Assembly: GCF_037975245.1 (NCBI RefSeq)
Contig: NC_092582.1
Span: 21,290,577 to 21,354,576, forward strand
Reading direction: 5' to 3'
Length of the DNA stretch: 64,000 nt
DNA from: Apostichopus japonicus
Taxonomy: Eukaryota > Echinodermata > Holothuroidea > Aspidochirotida > Stichopodidae
The position numbers and the translations under genes are program-made. The notes under the pieces were generated by a model. The model was not told where the DNA came from and searched no databases. It saw nothing but the letters and a program-made list of their open reading frames with translations. This document shows positions 26,481 to 38,344 of this stretch, piece by piece. Position 1 is the first letter of the stretch. Each line of letters begins with the position of its first letter.

Positions 26481-26700
26481 AATTCCGACCATCACATATT
26501 TAATTTTGACTCCGCATCCGCGCATCCACCCCGGGAGTACTAGGAAAGTTTCCCTATATACCGTCACATATTTCAAATACTGAAAAAAAATTCCGACCAT
26601 CACGTATTTCATTTTGACTCCGCATCCCCGCATCCACCCGGGGAGTACTAGGAATGGACTTAGAAAATTTCCACATATTTCCACATATACCATCACGTAT
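26481..26700. repeat. 110-bp tandem duplication
   Basis: Two copies starting ATTCCGACCATCAC at about 26481 and 26591, both containing TTTTGACTCCGCATCC and GGGAGTACTAGGAA. The second copy carries a small internal expansion of TTTCCACATA. Confidence 0.85.
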
Positions 26701-27302
26701 TTCAAAATATAAATAAAAAAATCATGGTCATGTTATATTATATGTTATATTTTCAGAGATTAGGGCCGAGCGTAAACCCCATTATGACCAATTGGAGATC
26801 GTAAACAAAATTGCTTTACAATATGATTGGTCCAATATATTCAGTAGTGGCTGACAAAGTGTTCGAAGGTACAAAATTGCACGAGGCTCTAGCCATGTTC
26901 GCGGGTGGTGTCTTGGCGGTAAAGTAAATTTCTCTTCAAGGACAAGGAGTGAAGAGAATTTACTGTCTACACTTTCAGTAAAAGTTCTTTAAAGTTGAAA
27001 AATATCGCTGGCAAAAGCGGGGATTCGGTCGGCAAAGAATATAAATTGTTTACGTTAAAGTTGGAAACATGTGTTCATCAACGTAAACGAAAAACCAACT
27101 GAGAGACGCCTTGTCTGATTAGTGATACTGATAAGAAGAAATGTTGAAAGGAAACTTACAAAAAAAATAAAATCTATTAGCTTACAAAGAAGAATTGTCC
27201 AACAGCAACATCTGTAATTTCCATCCATGTATGCAACATTTTTACTCCTTTAATATTCCTTGACTCAAGCCTGACGCCAGGTGTATCTTGTGAATAATGG
27301 AC

Positions 27303-27430
27303 TGTGATTGGTTTATTGTTACTTGTTGCATCTTAGTTGTTAAACTCAGAGCCCCCCTCCCCCCCGTAATTGGTCTAATGTTACTTGTTGCATCTTAGTT
27401 GTTAAACTCACAGAGCCCCCCCCCCCCCTG
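27303..27430. repeat. Tandem duplication ending in C runs
   Basis: GTTACTTGTTGCATCTTAG with the following TTGTTAAACTCA and a C run appears twice, about 65 bp apart. Nearly identical copies point to recent slippage or duplication. Confidence 0.85.
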
Positions 27431-28935
27431 CAGCTGTACATGTCGTATGGTATTGTGGATTGCGCAATGTATCTTTCAAGTTTTAACAATCATTTTTTGA
27501 ACACAAACTGTGCTCAATGTGTTTGAAAAGATTTTTTCGATATCCTCTACTGTTAAATTGAAGTTAAATAATAAGAACAACACAAAGAGGACAAACACAT
27601 TGGATATAACAATTTATTTTAAACTGCATCTCGTCATTTGAGTGTGTACTTCTCACAACTACTAACATTGGCCACCAAGGTCAGTTCAATACTACAAGGT
27701 CACCTAACTGATTCACGCATATAAGGGCTGCATAGCCTAATTGTTAGGCCTAGCTATCCACCCTCAAGCACTGGTAATGGTGTGTGCCGATCGTAGCTGA
27801 CAATGTCGTCTATCAGAAAAGCTTTCTCTTGTTGCAATTTACTTTCATATTGCAAAAAGAACAGTAAATAGGAGAAACCAAAGTCAACAAATGATGGATG
27901 GAAGCTTTAACTTTGTTTTCTTTCAGGTATTTGCAATTCACATTTCGTTTTTTTCGGTTTTCTTAAAATAAAAAATAGTACCGAAATTCGGTCGAAAAAA
28001 AAACCGGTTTCGGTACTAAAACCGGTTTACCGTGCAAGCCTAGCACAATTGGCCAGGTATAGTACAATTGCAGAATCCCCCACATCCCCCCTCCCATTAG
28101 GTCTCTTAAATATTGGGTAGAGTCACTGTCCAGTTGCTTGATTTCCCAGCTGTGACTCCAACTGAAAGAGGTTGCATTTTGAAATAATATAAATAATAAT
28201 AGACACCACTCCCAAGAAAGATAACGATTTCACCTTCCCAAGATCCCACGACTCCAAATCTTCCCTCCCCAAATGAACTACACTCCAAGGTTGGACTGAT
28301 GACCTAAATTAAAGATAAATTCATAAACTTGTAATAGCTCATCACTGCTTGATCCGATTTTTCAACCAAAGAAGTGAAAGAACAAGGTCTTGGGAATTTT
28401 CAAAGGGGATAGCAGGTGACCATGCATAGTAAACATGGGAATGAAAGTTTAAGCTTTGCATCAATGCACCACCCTCATGCTCCAAAGACTCCTGCCACAA
28501 ATTTGTCAATATTAACAATACAAATTATGCAGGTTATCAGGGAATGAGGGCAGTATGTCCTCTTTGCCTGGCATTCTGAGTGAGGGCAATGTAAGTATGT
28601 ATGTGTTGGGGTGCTAGGTGAATAATGTAACACGTTTCTCTGATACCGCCAGCTGCCAGGAGATAAGGCGAAATCTTTGAAAAGCATGTTTAAGAAAACC
28701 TTGGCATTATTCCCATGACTTTAGTTCCAACCCCAGTTAGTTTCCAACATGTTTGCTGTCAGGGTGTCCTGTTCATTGTACCAACCACTATATTCATTGT
28801 AATGTCAGTAGCTCTAACTTCAATACATTTAACAGGAAAGAGTGAAAGATCAGAGCTTCTGAAAACGTCTGAAACACGTGAGAAACATCTGAAAACACCT
28901 ACCATATCAAATGTAAGGAGGCTATTATTGCTTTT

Positions 28936-30830
28936 GGTGGAGGTCAAAGGTCATTTGAAGTCAACAAACGCCAAACATTTACTAGACCCCTCCCTCTTAC
29001 CTGTCTCAGTTCTACACCTTCCTAAACATATCGCAAGGGCAGCTTGGACAGGTCGCATATTTGGTATACATGTAAATGGACCACATTGAGTACAAGAAGC
29101 CTTATGTTGTGGGCGGAGGTCAATGGTCGTTTGAGTTCACCAGGGGTCAAATTGTGAAAACCATGTTTTACACAATATTTTAACAAGGACAGATACCATA
29201 TTTCGTTTGTTGATATGTCACATTTAGTACAAGAAGCCTGTTGTTGAGGTCAATGGTCATTTCAGAACAGCCTGTGTCATTGTGAATTTATTGTTTGTCT
29301 CATCACATTGCTTTTCACTGTATTACTAAGATCAAGTATGTTGTACACCCTCACTATGAATTATGTCAGATTCAGGAAGAAAACTGCTCATGTTACATCA
29401 TCGAAACCACAATGCATTTTTGCATTCTTAAGTTTTCATCATTTTTTTGTATTTCAGCTGGCCAATGTGTTTCCTCTGCTGTAATTATGGATGATCCTCA
29501 AACTGTGAGTCAGACTCTGGAAAGGCTGAACCTGCACTTTCAAAGATTGGTTTCCCTGGTGCCAACTCAGGATCATTTCCAAAAGTCTGCACCTAAAGAC
29601 AAAGGTAATTACTAATTGGTTCTATCCAGTTTATTGTTATTATACTTAACATTTCCATAAAAAGGGCCATTGCATGTGAAATCAAGTTCAACACCTTATT
29701 TCTTGAGATCATTCTAAATCGTTGTTGAGTATTACTGTAGCAGAGAATAATGTAATGTTTATGAATGAATTTTGCTTCCCATATACTACCGGAAGGTACT
29801 GAAAAATGATATGCTACTGTTCACAAAACCTGCAACTGTATAAATAATTGCATTTGTGTACCAATTAACCAATTATTGTAATGCACTTGTGATGAGTTAT
29901 CTGCCTCACTCAGATTAATCAAATTTAACACTATTTGTGAAACGGTAAACAAGGAAAGATTTATGACTTGTCAATAAAATGTGCACTACATTTGATTTCG
30001 CACAAGAAAAAATATGTTTTTAAGGTAGTTTTTAGTCATTTGACTGTCTGAATCTGCCCTCAATCTAGCGAAGTTAATGTAATCTTTAACTGTTATTACT
30101 TGGGGATGTGATGTCACCAGAGGTAATGAGGAACAAAACCATATAGCTCCAATAATTCCAATTAATAGTATTTATGTACTTGGCTCTTGCCAAGAATAAT
30201 GCTAAATAGTGCTAAATAATGCTAAATAGATTTATACTAAACAGAGTCAACCACCATTCCAAAACTGTTTTAAACCCCAGGAAAACAGTAGTGAATATGA
30301 AACTTAGCTTGTCAGATGCCCTCTATTGTATAAAGAACCCTATAGCTTTTGGTAGCTCAAGGTCAAAGATCATTGGGGTCACCAGAGGTCAAACTGAAAG
30401 TGTAGACGATATCCCAGAAAGGGAAACTTTGACAATCTTGTAGACTTGTACGTGGTGTGTGGATTCCCCATATTGAGTAGAAGAAAGTGTTGTTTTGGTG
30501 GAGGTCAACGGTCATTTGAGGTCACCAGAGGTCAAGTGGTGAAAACTGTGTAAACAATATATCAAGCAGGAAAACGTGTCTGAATCTTATGTCTAGCATG
30601 TTAATGCCCAAAATTGATTGCAAGAAGCCAATTTATTACAATGCTAACATGACATCAAACCATTTGATCACCCTTATAAAATTATTTTAGCATTGTAATA
30701 AATTGGCTTCTTGCAATCAATTTTGGGCATTAACATGCTAGACATAAGATTAAGAAAGGCCTGTGGTGAGTTCAACAACCCTACTAAATATGGTGGAGAT
30801 CAGAGGTCAAACTGTGAAACCCTTGTAAGT
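28936..30830 (+). repeat. AGGTCA-rich dispersed repeat, cluster in and before the SURF6 intron
   Basis: Diverged copies of a motif around GGAGGTCAAAGGTCATTTG followed by AGGTCAACAGAGGTCAAA and GAAAACCTTGTAA occur near 28936, 29108, 29245, 30357, 30500 and 30795. At 28941-28953 the sequence AGGTCAAAGGTCA is an exact DR1 arrangement of nuclear-receptor half-sites. Other copies lie at 33945, 34068, 34310, 35090, 57815, 58470, 62015, 62315, 62450 and 62690, and inverted ones near 43270 and 45205. Confidence 0.65.
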
Positions 30831-32641
30831 ATAACATCGCAGACATAAACCATTGATGACTCATACTGTACTACAGTGGTTCATGGTCTGCAAAATTGTT
30901 AGTTAACACTCATGAATCTTAAATTCTATACCTAATTGTAAACACAGTAACTTCATGATGGGTGCCAATAAATTGCAACCAAGCCCTTGCCCAATAAGCC
31001 TTTTGGCCTTCTGGTCTGTACTTCTTTTTGTGGCAATCAATTATGCTAGTTTGATTCGTTTCAAAACTTTTCATCCAACCATCTCTTTGTTCAGGTTACC
31101 CACGAGATGAGGAACCAGTGGCTAAAAAAGTACGGAAGAAGTCAGCTCCAGCCAAAAATCTTGCTAAAAAAGATGAAACTGTGGAAAACCAGAACCAAGG
31201 AGTTGGGCAGAAAATAACAGAGAATGTGAAACAAGTTAGAAAGGAGAGACCGGTGTCTTCAGGGAAGAATGCAAAGAAAAGGCCATTGAATCGTGAGAAA
31301 GTTGTACAGATGATTAAAAAACAAAAGGGAGATGACTCTGGCGTTGATTCCAATGGTAGCATTGATTCTGATGATGTTAAAACAGTTAATGAGAGAGAGG
31401 GCGCTGTTGACATAGACTATGAAAGCATGAAAGCAGATAGCAAAGACGACAGCCAAAAAGAAAATGATGAGGGGAACAACAGCTCTAGTATGAATCCATT
31501 ATATAAAGATTCATTTAGTCAGAATGATGGGCCCCAAGAGAAGAAAAAGGCAAGAAGGAACGCTTCTAAACCTCAATCATCTAGTAATGACATGATTAAC
31601 AGAATGTCAGATAGTAAATTGGAACTGTCATCAAATGCTCATGAAGCTGATGAAAATATCTCTGATAAGGTTAAGAAATCTTTACAAATTCCAGATAATA
31701 TTAAAACTACATCAAGTAAGAAAGCCAAAAAACAGAGCCTAGGAATGAAAGAGACAATTGAGGAAAATCAAGTTAAGCAGTTGAATATTTCAACTACTAA
31801 AGCAAAGAAAAAGCAAAACAAATCTAGCACCAATGAAGGGAGTGATGAAGAAGTGGTCATCAACTGGTCCGATTTCCAACCGACTGATGTTCAAAAGGAT
31901 GAGGGTCACAGCTTACCAGCAGATGATCTTGATAAAAGCCATCTATCAGAACTGAGAGATAAAGTTCGATCCAAAATCTTGACCATGGAAACGGAAAGAA
32001 AAGGGAAGAAGCAGGAGGACAAGAAAGCCAGCAGCAAGAAGATGAAGCAGAAGCTGAAGAAACTGAGAAAAGAGAAAAAGAAAGCTGCCGTAGCAACAAA
32101 GAAGAAGATGAAACAAGAAACTGAATCGGTACCCAAAGATAAAGATGCTGAAGAGATTGAGGAAGTCAGTAACTCTATCAAATATAGTAAGTTCATGTTT
32201 GAAGTAGAAGCTAAGGGTAGCAAAGCAAAGAAAACTAAAAACATGATTGAGCACCAGACTGGGAGAAATTACAAACTTCTCTTGGACAAAGCCGAAAGGA
32301 AGAAGGAAAAATATGAAGATTTGAAAGAGAAGGATCCCGACATGGCCGTAGACTGGCTCTCAAAGGAGAAATGGAGGAAGGCTGTCCTGAAGGCCGAAGG
32401 AGCGAAGATCAAGGATGATGTGGGTCTCTTGAAGAAGTCCTTGAAGAGGAGGGAGAAACAGAAACAGAAGAGCAGAAAGAAGATGAAAGACATGGAGGAA
32501 ACCGTCGTAGCTGACAAGAAGGAGAGACAGCTCAAGAGATACAGAAACCTGCAAGAAAGGAAGCATCAAAAGAAAGCCAAGAAGGTTAAGAGATTGCAGA
32601 AGAAGGGCAAGTTGTTACTTACAGATAGGGACAAGATGTGA
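29487..32641 (+). CDS. SURF6: Surfeit locus protein 6 homologue (SURF6), nucleolar
   Basis: SURF6-family proteins act in the nucleolus in pre-rRNA processing and ribosome assembly. Coding exons 29487-29604 and 31095-32641 join in phase (AAAG then GT) to give 554 aa. The first coding exon follows a clear acceptor at 29457 (T-rich tract, TTTCAG), so a non-coding 5' exon lies upstream. The N-terminal two thirds are low-complexity, with Lys-rich basic blocks and Ser/Asp/Glu acidic blocks. The last 160 residues or so carry the SURF6 domain: YKLLLDKAERKKEKYEDL, EKWRKAVLKAEGAKIKDD, LLKKSLKRREKQKQKSRKK and a basic tail. Vertebrate SURF6 is about 360 aa; this one is longer because of the disordered region. 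The single intron seen holds the perfect inverted repeat at 30583-30751. Confidence 0.93.
30583..30751. repeat. Perfect 65-bp inverted repeat with 39-bp loop
   Basis: The left arm 30583-30647 (from AATCTTATGTCTAGC to ACAATGCTAA) is the exact reverse complement of 30687-30751. No mismatch was found over 65 bp. It lies inside the SURF6 intron, so the pre-mRNA would fold into a long hairpin. Confidence 0.97.
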
Positions 32642-35600
32642 AGGAATCATCCAGAAACAGTGGATTGACTGATCCTCAACAAATTTGACATTCAAGTCAA
32701 CCGACAGAAGAAGGCCTCGCTAAAATTGTTTACTGCTATGACTTTGTACTGTATCTTCCAGAAGTATGTGGATGTCTACTGTGGGGGATTTACATAGATC
32801 TGCAGTCACTGATTTGGATGGTATGATCTGCACCACAAGATTTCAGACAGTGTGGCTTATTGAGTAAATTGTACTTTTACAGACATCCATCATGAATGCT
32901 GATAAATACACTTGACAGTGTCTGATAGGCTACAGACTTCATTGCATCAGAGCAGTACCCATCCATGCATGTGGGGAGTAGATAAATCAACTGAGCAATT
33001 TCTTACAAGCAAGCTAAATATTTGTGATGTTTCATTTGTGATTATTCACAATCTCTAGATGTTGTTGTAAACAACCTACTCAGTAACCACATGGATAACA
33101 CTCTAAACCAATATGATGCAAATGGCCACACCCCACCTATCCCATTTCTGCAAACTTGACAGCTTTCTATACCATTCAGTCATGGGTACTATTTACTTCA
33201 TATTTGTCCCTTCATTTAAACTTGTAACAGTCAGTAAAGGAATAACTGATCTGTGTTTTTATCACAGATTTATTTCATAACCTGCATGCACAACTTAAGT
33301 ATTTTGCAAAATGGACCAACCTAGAAAAAATTGGTGACCAATAGCGTGAATTTCTTTGCTTTAATCGCCTGATAATATGTCATTGGCGTGATAAGTACAA
33401 CTACTTTTAGGCAGAGTGCATTTCTACAGGGCTCAAGTTACTAGTTTGATACTTATGTGTCCATTTCCTGGGAATACTGCTGAATGAGTTGTAAGTGGGT
33501 GCAGTAATGCTACTGAAGGGGAATATCAGCCCTCATAGGTTCTTAAGTTAAGTAACTCCAGATGTTTAAGGGTCGTCTTGGTGAACAACATTTCCAAACG
33601 AGCTGTTGTCAGCAGTTGGTATGAAGTAAGAAGCAATAGTTTAAAATGATCAACAAGTTCCACAACTGTACAAAGGAAATAAACAAAAGTAAAGAATATG
33701 ATTCACCAATTGGTCAATCTCATGTTTAGACTGCTCTTCCCTCTATGATCATTGGTAACATATGCTGCAACTAAAGTTCACTTTTGGATTCCTTACCACT
33801 GCAAAAGGATCAATGCAATGGTGAAGTTGTATGTGTGTGTGATGCTGTGGCTTGTAAACATAACTAAAAAAAGTCCATGTGAATTAACTTCCAATTTGGT
33901 ATTTAGTGGCACTTTGTTGCATACAAGAACCTCATTGAAATTTGTGGAGGTCAAATGTCAACAGAGGTCAAAGTTTGAAAACCTTGTAAACTCTTACAAT
34001 TCTCATAGTGACACTTGGTATGTAGATTCCATTGGTAGGTACATGACCCCTTTTGAGATTGGGGAAGGTCATCTGAGGTTGATGTCTAGTTCAAAAAACC
34101 TTTTAATCACATGAACAGCAAAGCTTGCATAAATGCCATATTAGGTATGTAGGTGTATCTGGTTGTGTTCAAGAACCCTATCAAAATTTGTGGAGGTAAA
34201 TTGTCAACAGAGACCAAAGTTTGAGAGTCATGTAAATTCTATGACACTCACAGTGATACTTGGTTTGAAGGTTCCCTTGGAAGGTACAAGAATCCTATTG
34301 AGATTGGTGGAGATCAAAGTAATCAGACGTCCTTGATTTCCGTAAATGTCGAGGGATTTTTGTGCTGTCCCAGAAATATCCACGAATTTGTAAAAAGAAG
34401 CTGAATAATTTGTTTTTACCTATTTAGCCGTGTGTTACAAACAGCTCCAGCTCCAATTACATTCATGACAGCTGATAAGGCATCTCGGATCACTGGATAA
34501 TTTTATTGATTGTATTCACATGAAATTGTCTGTTTGAAGTCTAAAAGTATTTTTGCATTGGATTTATATAACGTGGTTAAAAAAGCCTGTGTCAGGATGA
34601 GGTGTTGTTAAACTTCAGTGTTTGAATATCATCCTTGAAACAGAATGACCAAAGCACTCAGAGGACCTCATAATTGCACCCTCCCTTCAAATGTATATTG
34701 TCTTTAGTAACCATTAATGTCAAAATGGAAAAGGGAGGGGTGGGGGGGGGGTTGAAGGGAGGGAGTCAACTTCAACATGTCCCAGGATTAATTGAGAGAA
34801 AAAATATGGTCACCTTAACAAAGGTCACTAGACGTCAACATTGGTCCAAGCCTTTAAACCATGTAAATGAAGTACTAGCAAGAGTAAAGCATGGATTAAC
34901 CATATTTAGTATATATATGAACCTGTAGATACAAAACCATTTTGAAATGCTGTAAAAGGTCATTAAAACGCATTAAAATCACTGGTAAGTACTTTCAACT
35001 CCAAAAGTAAAACATGTCATACTACCCAGGTGGATCCATGCATGTTTCTGAGTTCAATAATGCAAATGCTTTCTGTGTAGTTCAGATGTAATTTGAGGTC
35101 AACATCTGAAGTCCTTGACAAATAAGTCATACAAGGCATGTGGATCCATCTTAGAACGATTTCGCTTTTCTGCAGAGTAATCATAATGTAATCATAACTC
35201 CAAAGGGAAGCTTGGATGAACTGTGTATGTGGATCCACCTTATTCAGTTTTATAATTGTCTGCACAGTTTACTTAAAATGTTCTCATTTATTGTCAAATG
35301 TGGCAAGGAATAACTAAGCCTTCTGGTTTGAACATTGGTTTGCTTCACAACAACATTTTAGGCCATTAAATTGCTCAAGTGTAAACAGCTGTCATACAGG
35401 GAATGACTCGCTTGTCATAATTGCCATAGTTTGTATTTTACCATCAGTAATTTAGAATTGTGCTGGGTAAGGTTTGAATTCCATAACTACTCAAGTGGCA
35501 TTTTCCAATATAGGTATGGGTGCATGGTGGAACTACTTTTGGATAAGCAGCCAACTTGTGGCATAGTCTTCTTTTTTTTTCATTTTTTTTTTCTTTTTGG

Positions 35601-38344
35601 GGAAATGCATTAAAGCTGATTCATCTTTGCCATCATTGTTTACATACATCATGGATTGTAAGCATATTCCTTGGCAGTTCCATTACAATATTATCTTTAC
35701 ATAATAAGCTTTGGCAAGAAAGTGTAGTTATATTAGTTTCTACCACAAGATGATATTGATGGACATATGCCTTATTAAAGAATTCTAATAAATATATTAA
35801 ATACAAAGGTGCAACACCAGTCTTTTTGCCCTATAGTTTTTTTCTTGACTGTGTGAAAGTATTTTATATATTGAGCTTGATTTCCAGTATTCAAACCCTA
35901 AAACCCCTTTATGCTGTTCTTGGAGCAGAGCTTGAAGTATATTGGAGAATCTCAGTGACATTGTACTACTTAAGTTGGATATGGTGCAAGGACTTAGGCT
36001 ATGAATTGAATTGAGGCTACATGGAAAGAGAAGGAAGCAATGTCTACAATGGTTCTGAATATGCCCCGTGGTACCTCAAACCAAAGATGCAGCTTTAATG
36101 GTGGGAGAGCTTTAATGGTGGGAGAACTGGTGGGAGAGCTATTATTAATGCTACTATGCTGAATTGAGGATAGTGGATGAGGTGAAATACATAGAATAGG
36201 AATAAATTGAAACACTGGTGTAGGAGTTTCAGTAATGTCATTTTCTGTATTACAATTAAATAATGACAAGAAGGTTCATTATCTTTACAACTCAGCTCAC
36301 ACAATTACCATTTATCCTCCTTAAAACAAAGCAGTCAAAAAGTCTCATGACTTAAACTAATGAAACATTGACCTATGCTCAAGTAGATGTTTATTTTGCT
36401 TTGAAGTACAAATCTGCTTTATAAATTATCTGTTGTAAAGTACAAATACTGTATAGTTGTAAGTAGGCAAGCTCACAACTAAAATATGAGAATACTCTAT
36501 CCTTACAGCAGGGAAAACCAGTTTTGTAAGGGGGGGGGGAAGAAACTATGTTATTGTAGTTTGTCCTGTTTCCAGTAAAGAAAGTTGTAGTTACTGGATG
36601 ATGCTAAAACTTTTTAAGTCTTTGTAAAAAAAAAAATAATAATAATTTTATTTAATCTCACTTGCGACTCAAAGGTCATTTGCACCACTTCTTCATTAAG
36701 GTAAATAATCCTGGCAACAATTTGTTAATGAAAAATCTTGGAGTAACTTACTCCATAATGTGTCCAAGTATGAGATCTTTGTTCGAGTTTTAAGTTTACT
36801 AAAAAAAAAACCTTTAAAACCTGATCTGTTACTCAAATGATTGATGTAACAATTTATAAGTAATTTCTATACTAGTTTCCTATCCCATCTTTTTTAGCTG
36901 TCATTTATGAACTGATTATTACCAGAAATTGGAGGAGAGAATATCAATTTGCATCTCTTTATTAATGATTAGGAGTATTGTAGAGCATTACACACCTAGT
37001 GTAGGCTTACTACTCTACCACAATAATTCCCCTAAGGCCAAGATCCAATCAATTATCTCACTTCAGAGCTAGGACCATCAATTCATCAGTGTTGCTTCAT
37101 CACTTGATGGGAGGCCCTCACTTAACAGTTGCCTCTGGACATTGTGCAACAGATGATCCTCAAATCTATGGATTAGGATCTTTTAGTTTGGTTCAAGGAC
37201 AAACCATAAAATCCAGAGCCTAATATCTTAATTCCTTGTCATCTGTAAGAATATTTATTGCAACACTGCAGACATAATTCAAAGTGTTGTCCACTGCTGA
37301 ACTCACATGATCAGTGAGCTACTTGCTACTAGGTCGACCTGTTTATGTTTCATACTATTTATTGACCTAACTTAAGAGAATCCACATACCACGTATGAAG
37401 TTCATCCAAAATTTACTTTTGGAATGTTTTTTCCCCTCTGCTTTCAGACTTAGAAATCAGGGTGCATCCACATAGAAAGTATTAAGATCAACCATCATTT
37501 TGATGATAACATTAACATATAATAACAACATAACAAGCCAAGGCTAACACACACACCATCACCTCTGCGCCGTTCTTTAAAATTGCCTCAGCTATGAATA
37601 AGAAACAAGGTTGTTGTAAATGTCAAGCATTATTTCAGTGACATTATTCAGCATGAAACATGCCTTTGAAGCCCTTCTAGTTATATCATTTTATCAGCTC
37701 CAGTATATTCCTGGCAGTATATCACATGTCAGATCAGAACAGTTTATATGCAGCTAGATAGGACTTGCCAACACAGGAGAGTATTTCAGCCAACCTTTTA
37801 TATCATGAACTAAACAGTGATCATCGTTACCAATGATGAAAACATGCAGCAGCAGCAGCATCTCTACACAGAGTGCAAAAGAAGAGTTTTTTTGATGAAC
37901 TAAAGATCGGTAACCATGATGGTCTATCATATCCTGTTTATTCTACAAACATCAAAAAAAGCTTCATATCATTTTCATATGGAATATCAAGTTTTTGAAA
38001 CATGCCATAAGAAATCAAACAATAATTCAGACATAAACAACAGATTAAAAAACATTTGTTTTGAAGAGTTCTTCTAGCTATTGCATATGTATAGAAATTA
38101 ATTGAGTAGCCACAACTAAGAAATGAAGGTACCAGGGATGTATACCACTAACAAGGTAATCAAACAATGGTATGTTGCTGTGAAATCTGTTTAACTCCTC
38201 CCAATATACATATGACCTGCATTCGTAATGGAAGATCCTTTTTATAATACCTAACCTGATGATACAGTCATGTGACAAATTCAAGAGACGAAACATGAGC
38301 CACAGTGCACCAAGTTTTCAATTACATTACAGTTCACAAAATGT
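32642..38344. other. Region between the convergent SURF6 and PPP6C stops
   Basis: It contains 3' UTRs of both genes and no recognisable exon. AATAAA at 33678-33683 is a candidate SURF6 poly(A) signal. On the minus strand AATAAA near 37935 could serve PPP6C. AGGTCA-type repeat copies lie at 33.9-35.1 kb. Confidence 0.5.

Larger units (their letters stand above)
23396..28930. other. Intergenic between phospholipase A2 and SURF6
   Basis: No exon recognised. It contains the small tandem duplications listed separately (26481-26700 and 27303-27430) and a C-rich run. It must hold the phospholipase promoter at its left side and may hold upstream SURF6 sequence at its right side. Confidence 0.45.

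Noticed and set aside
27985-28045. ACCGGTTT-rich stretch like the end of another hAT family (CCGTGCAAGCCTAG)
   Set aside because: Only the right end is present; the opposite end could not be found.
28715-29089. 124-codon plus-strand frame upstream of SURF6
   Set aside because: It runs through the AGGTCA repeat, lacks any recognisable domain and has no clear splice link to SURF6.
31096-32569. Several minus-strand frames opposite SURF6
   Set aside because: Shadow frames of the Lys/Glu-rich SURF6 coding exon, rich in Phe/Leu/Ser as expected from complementing AAG and GAA codons.
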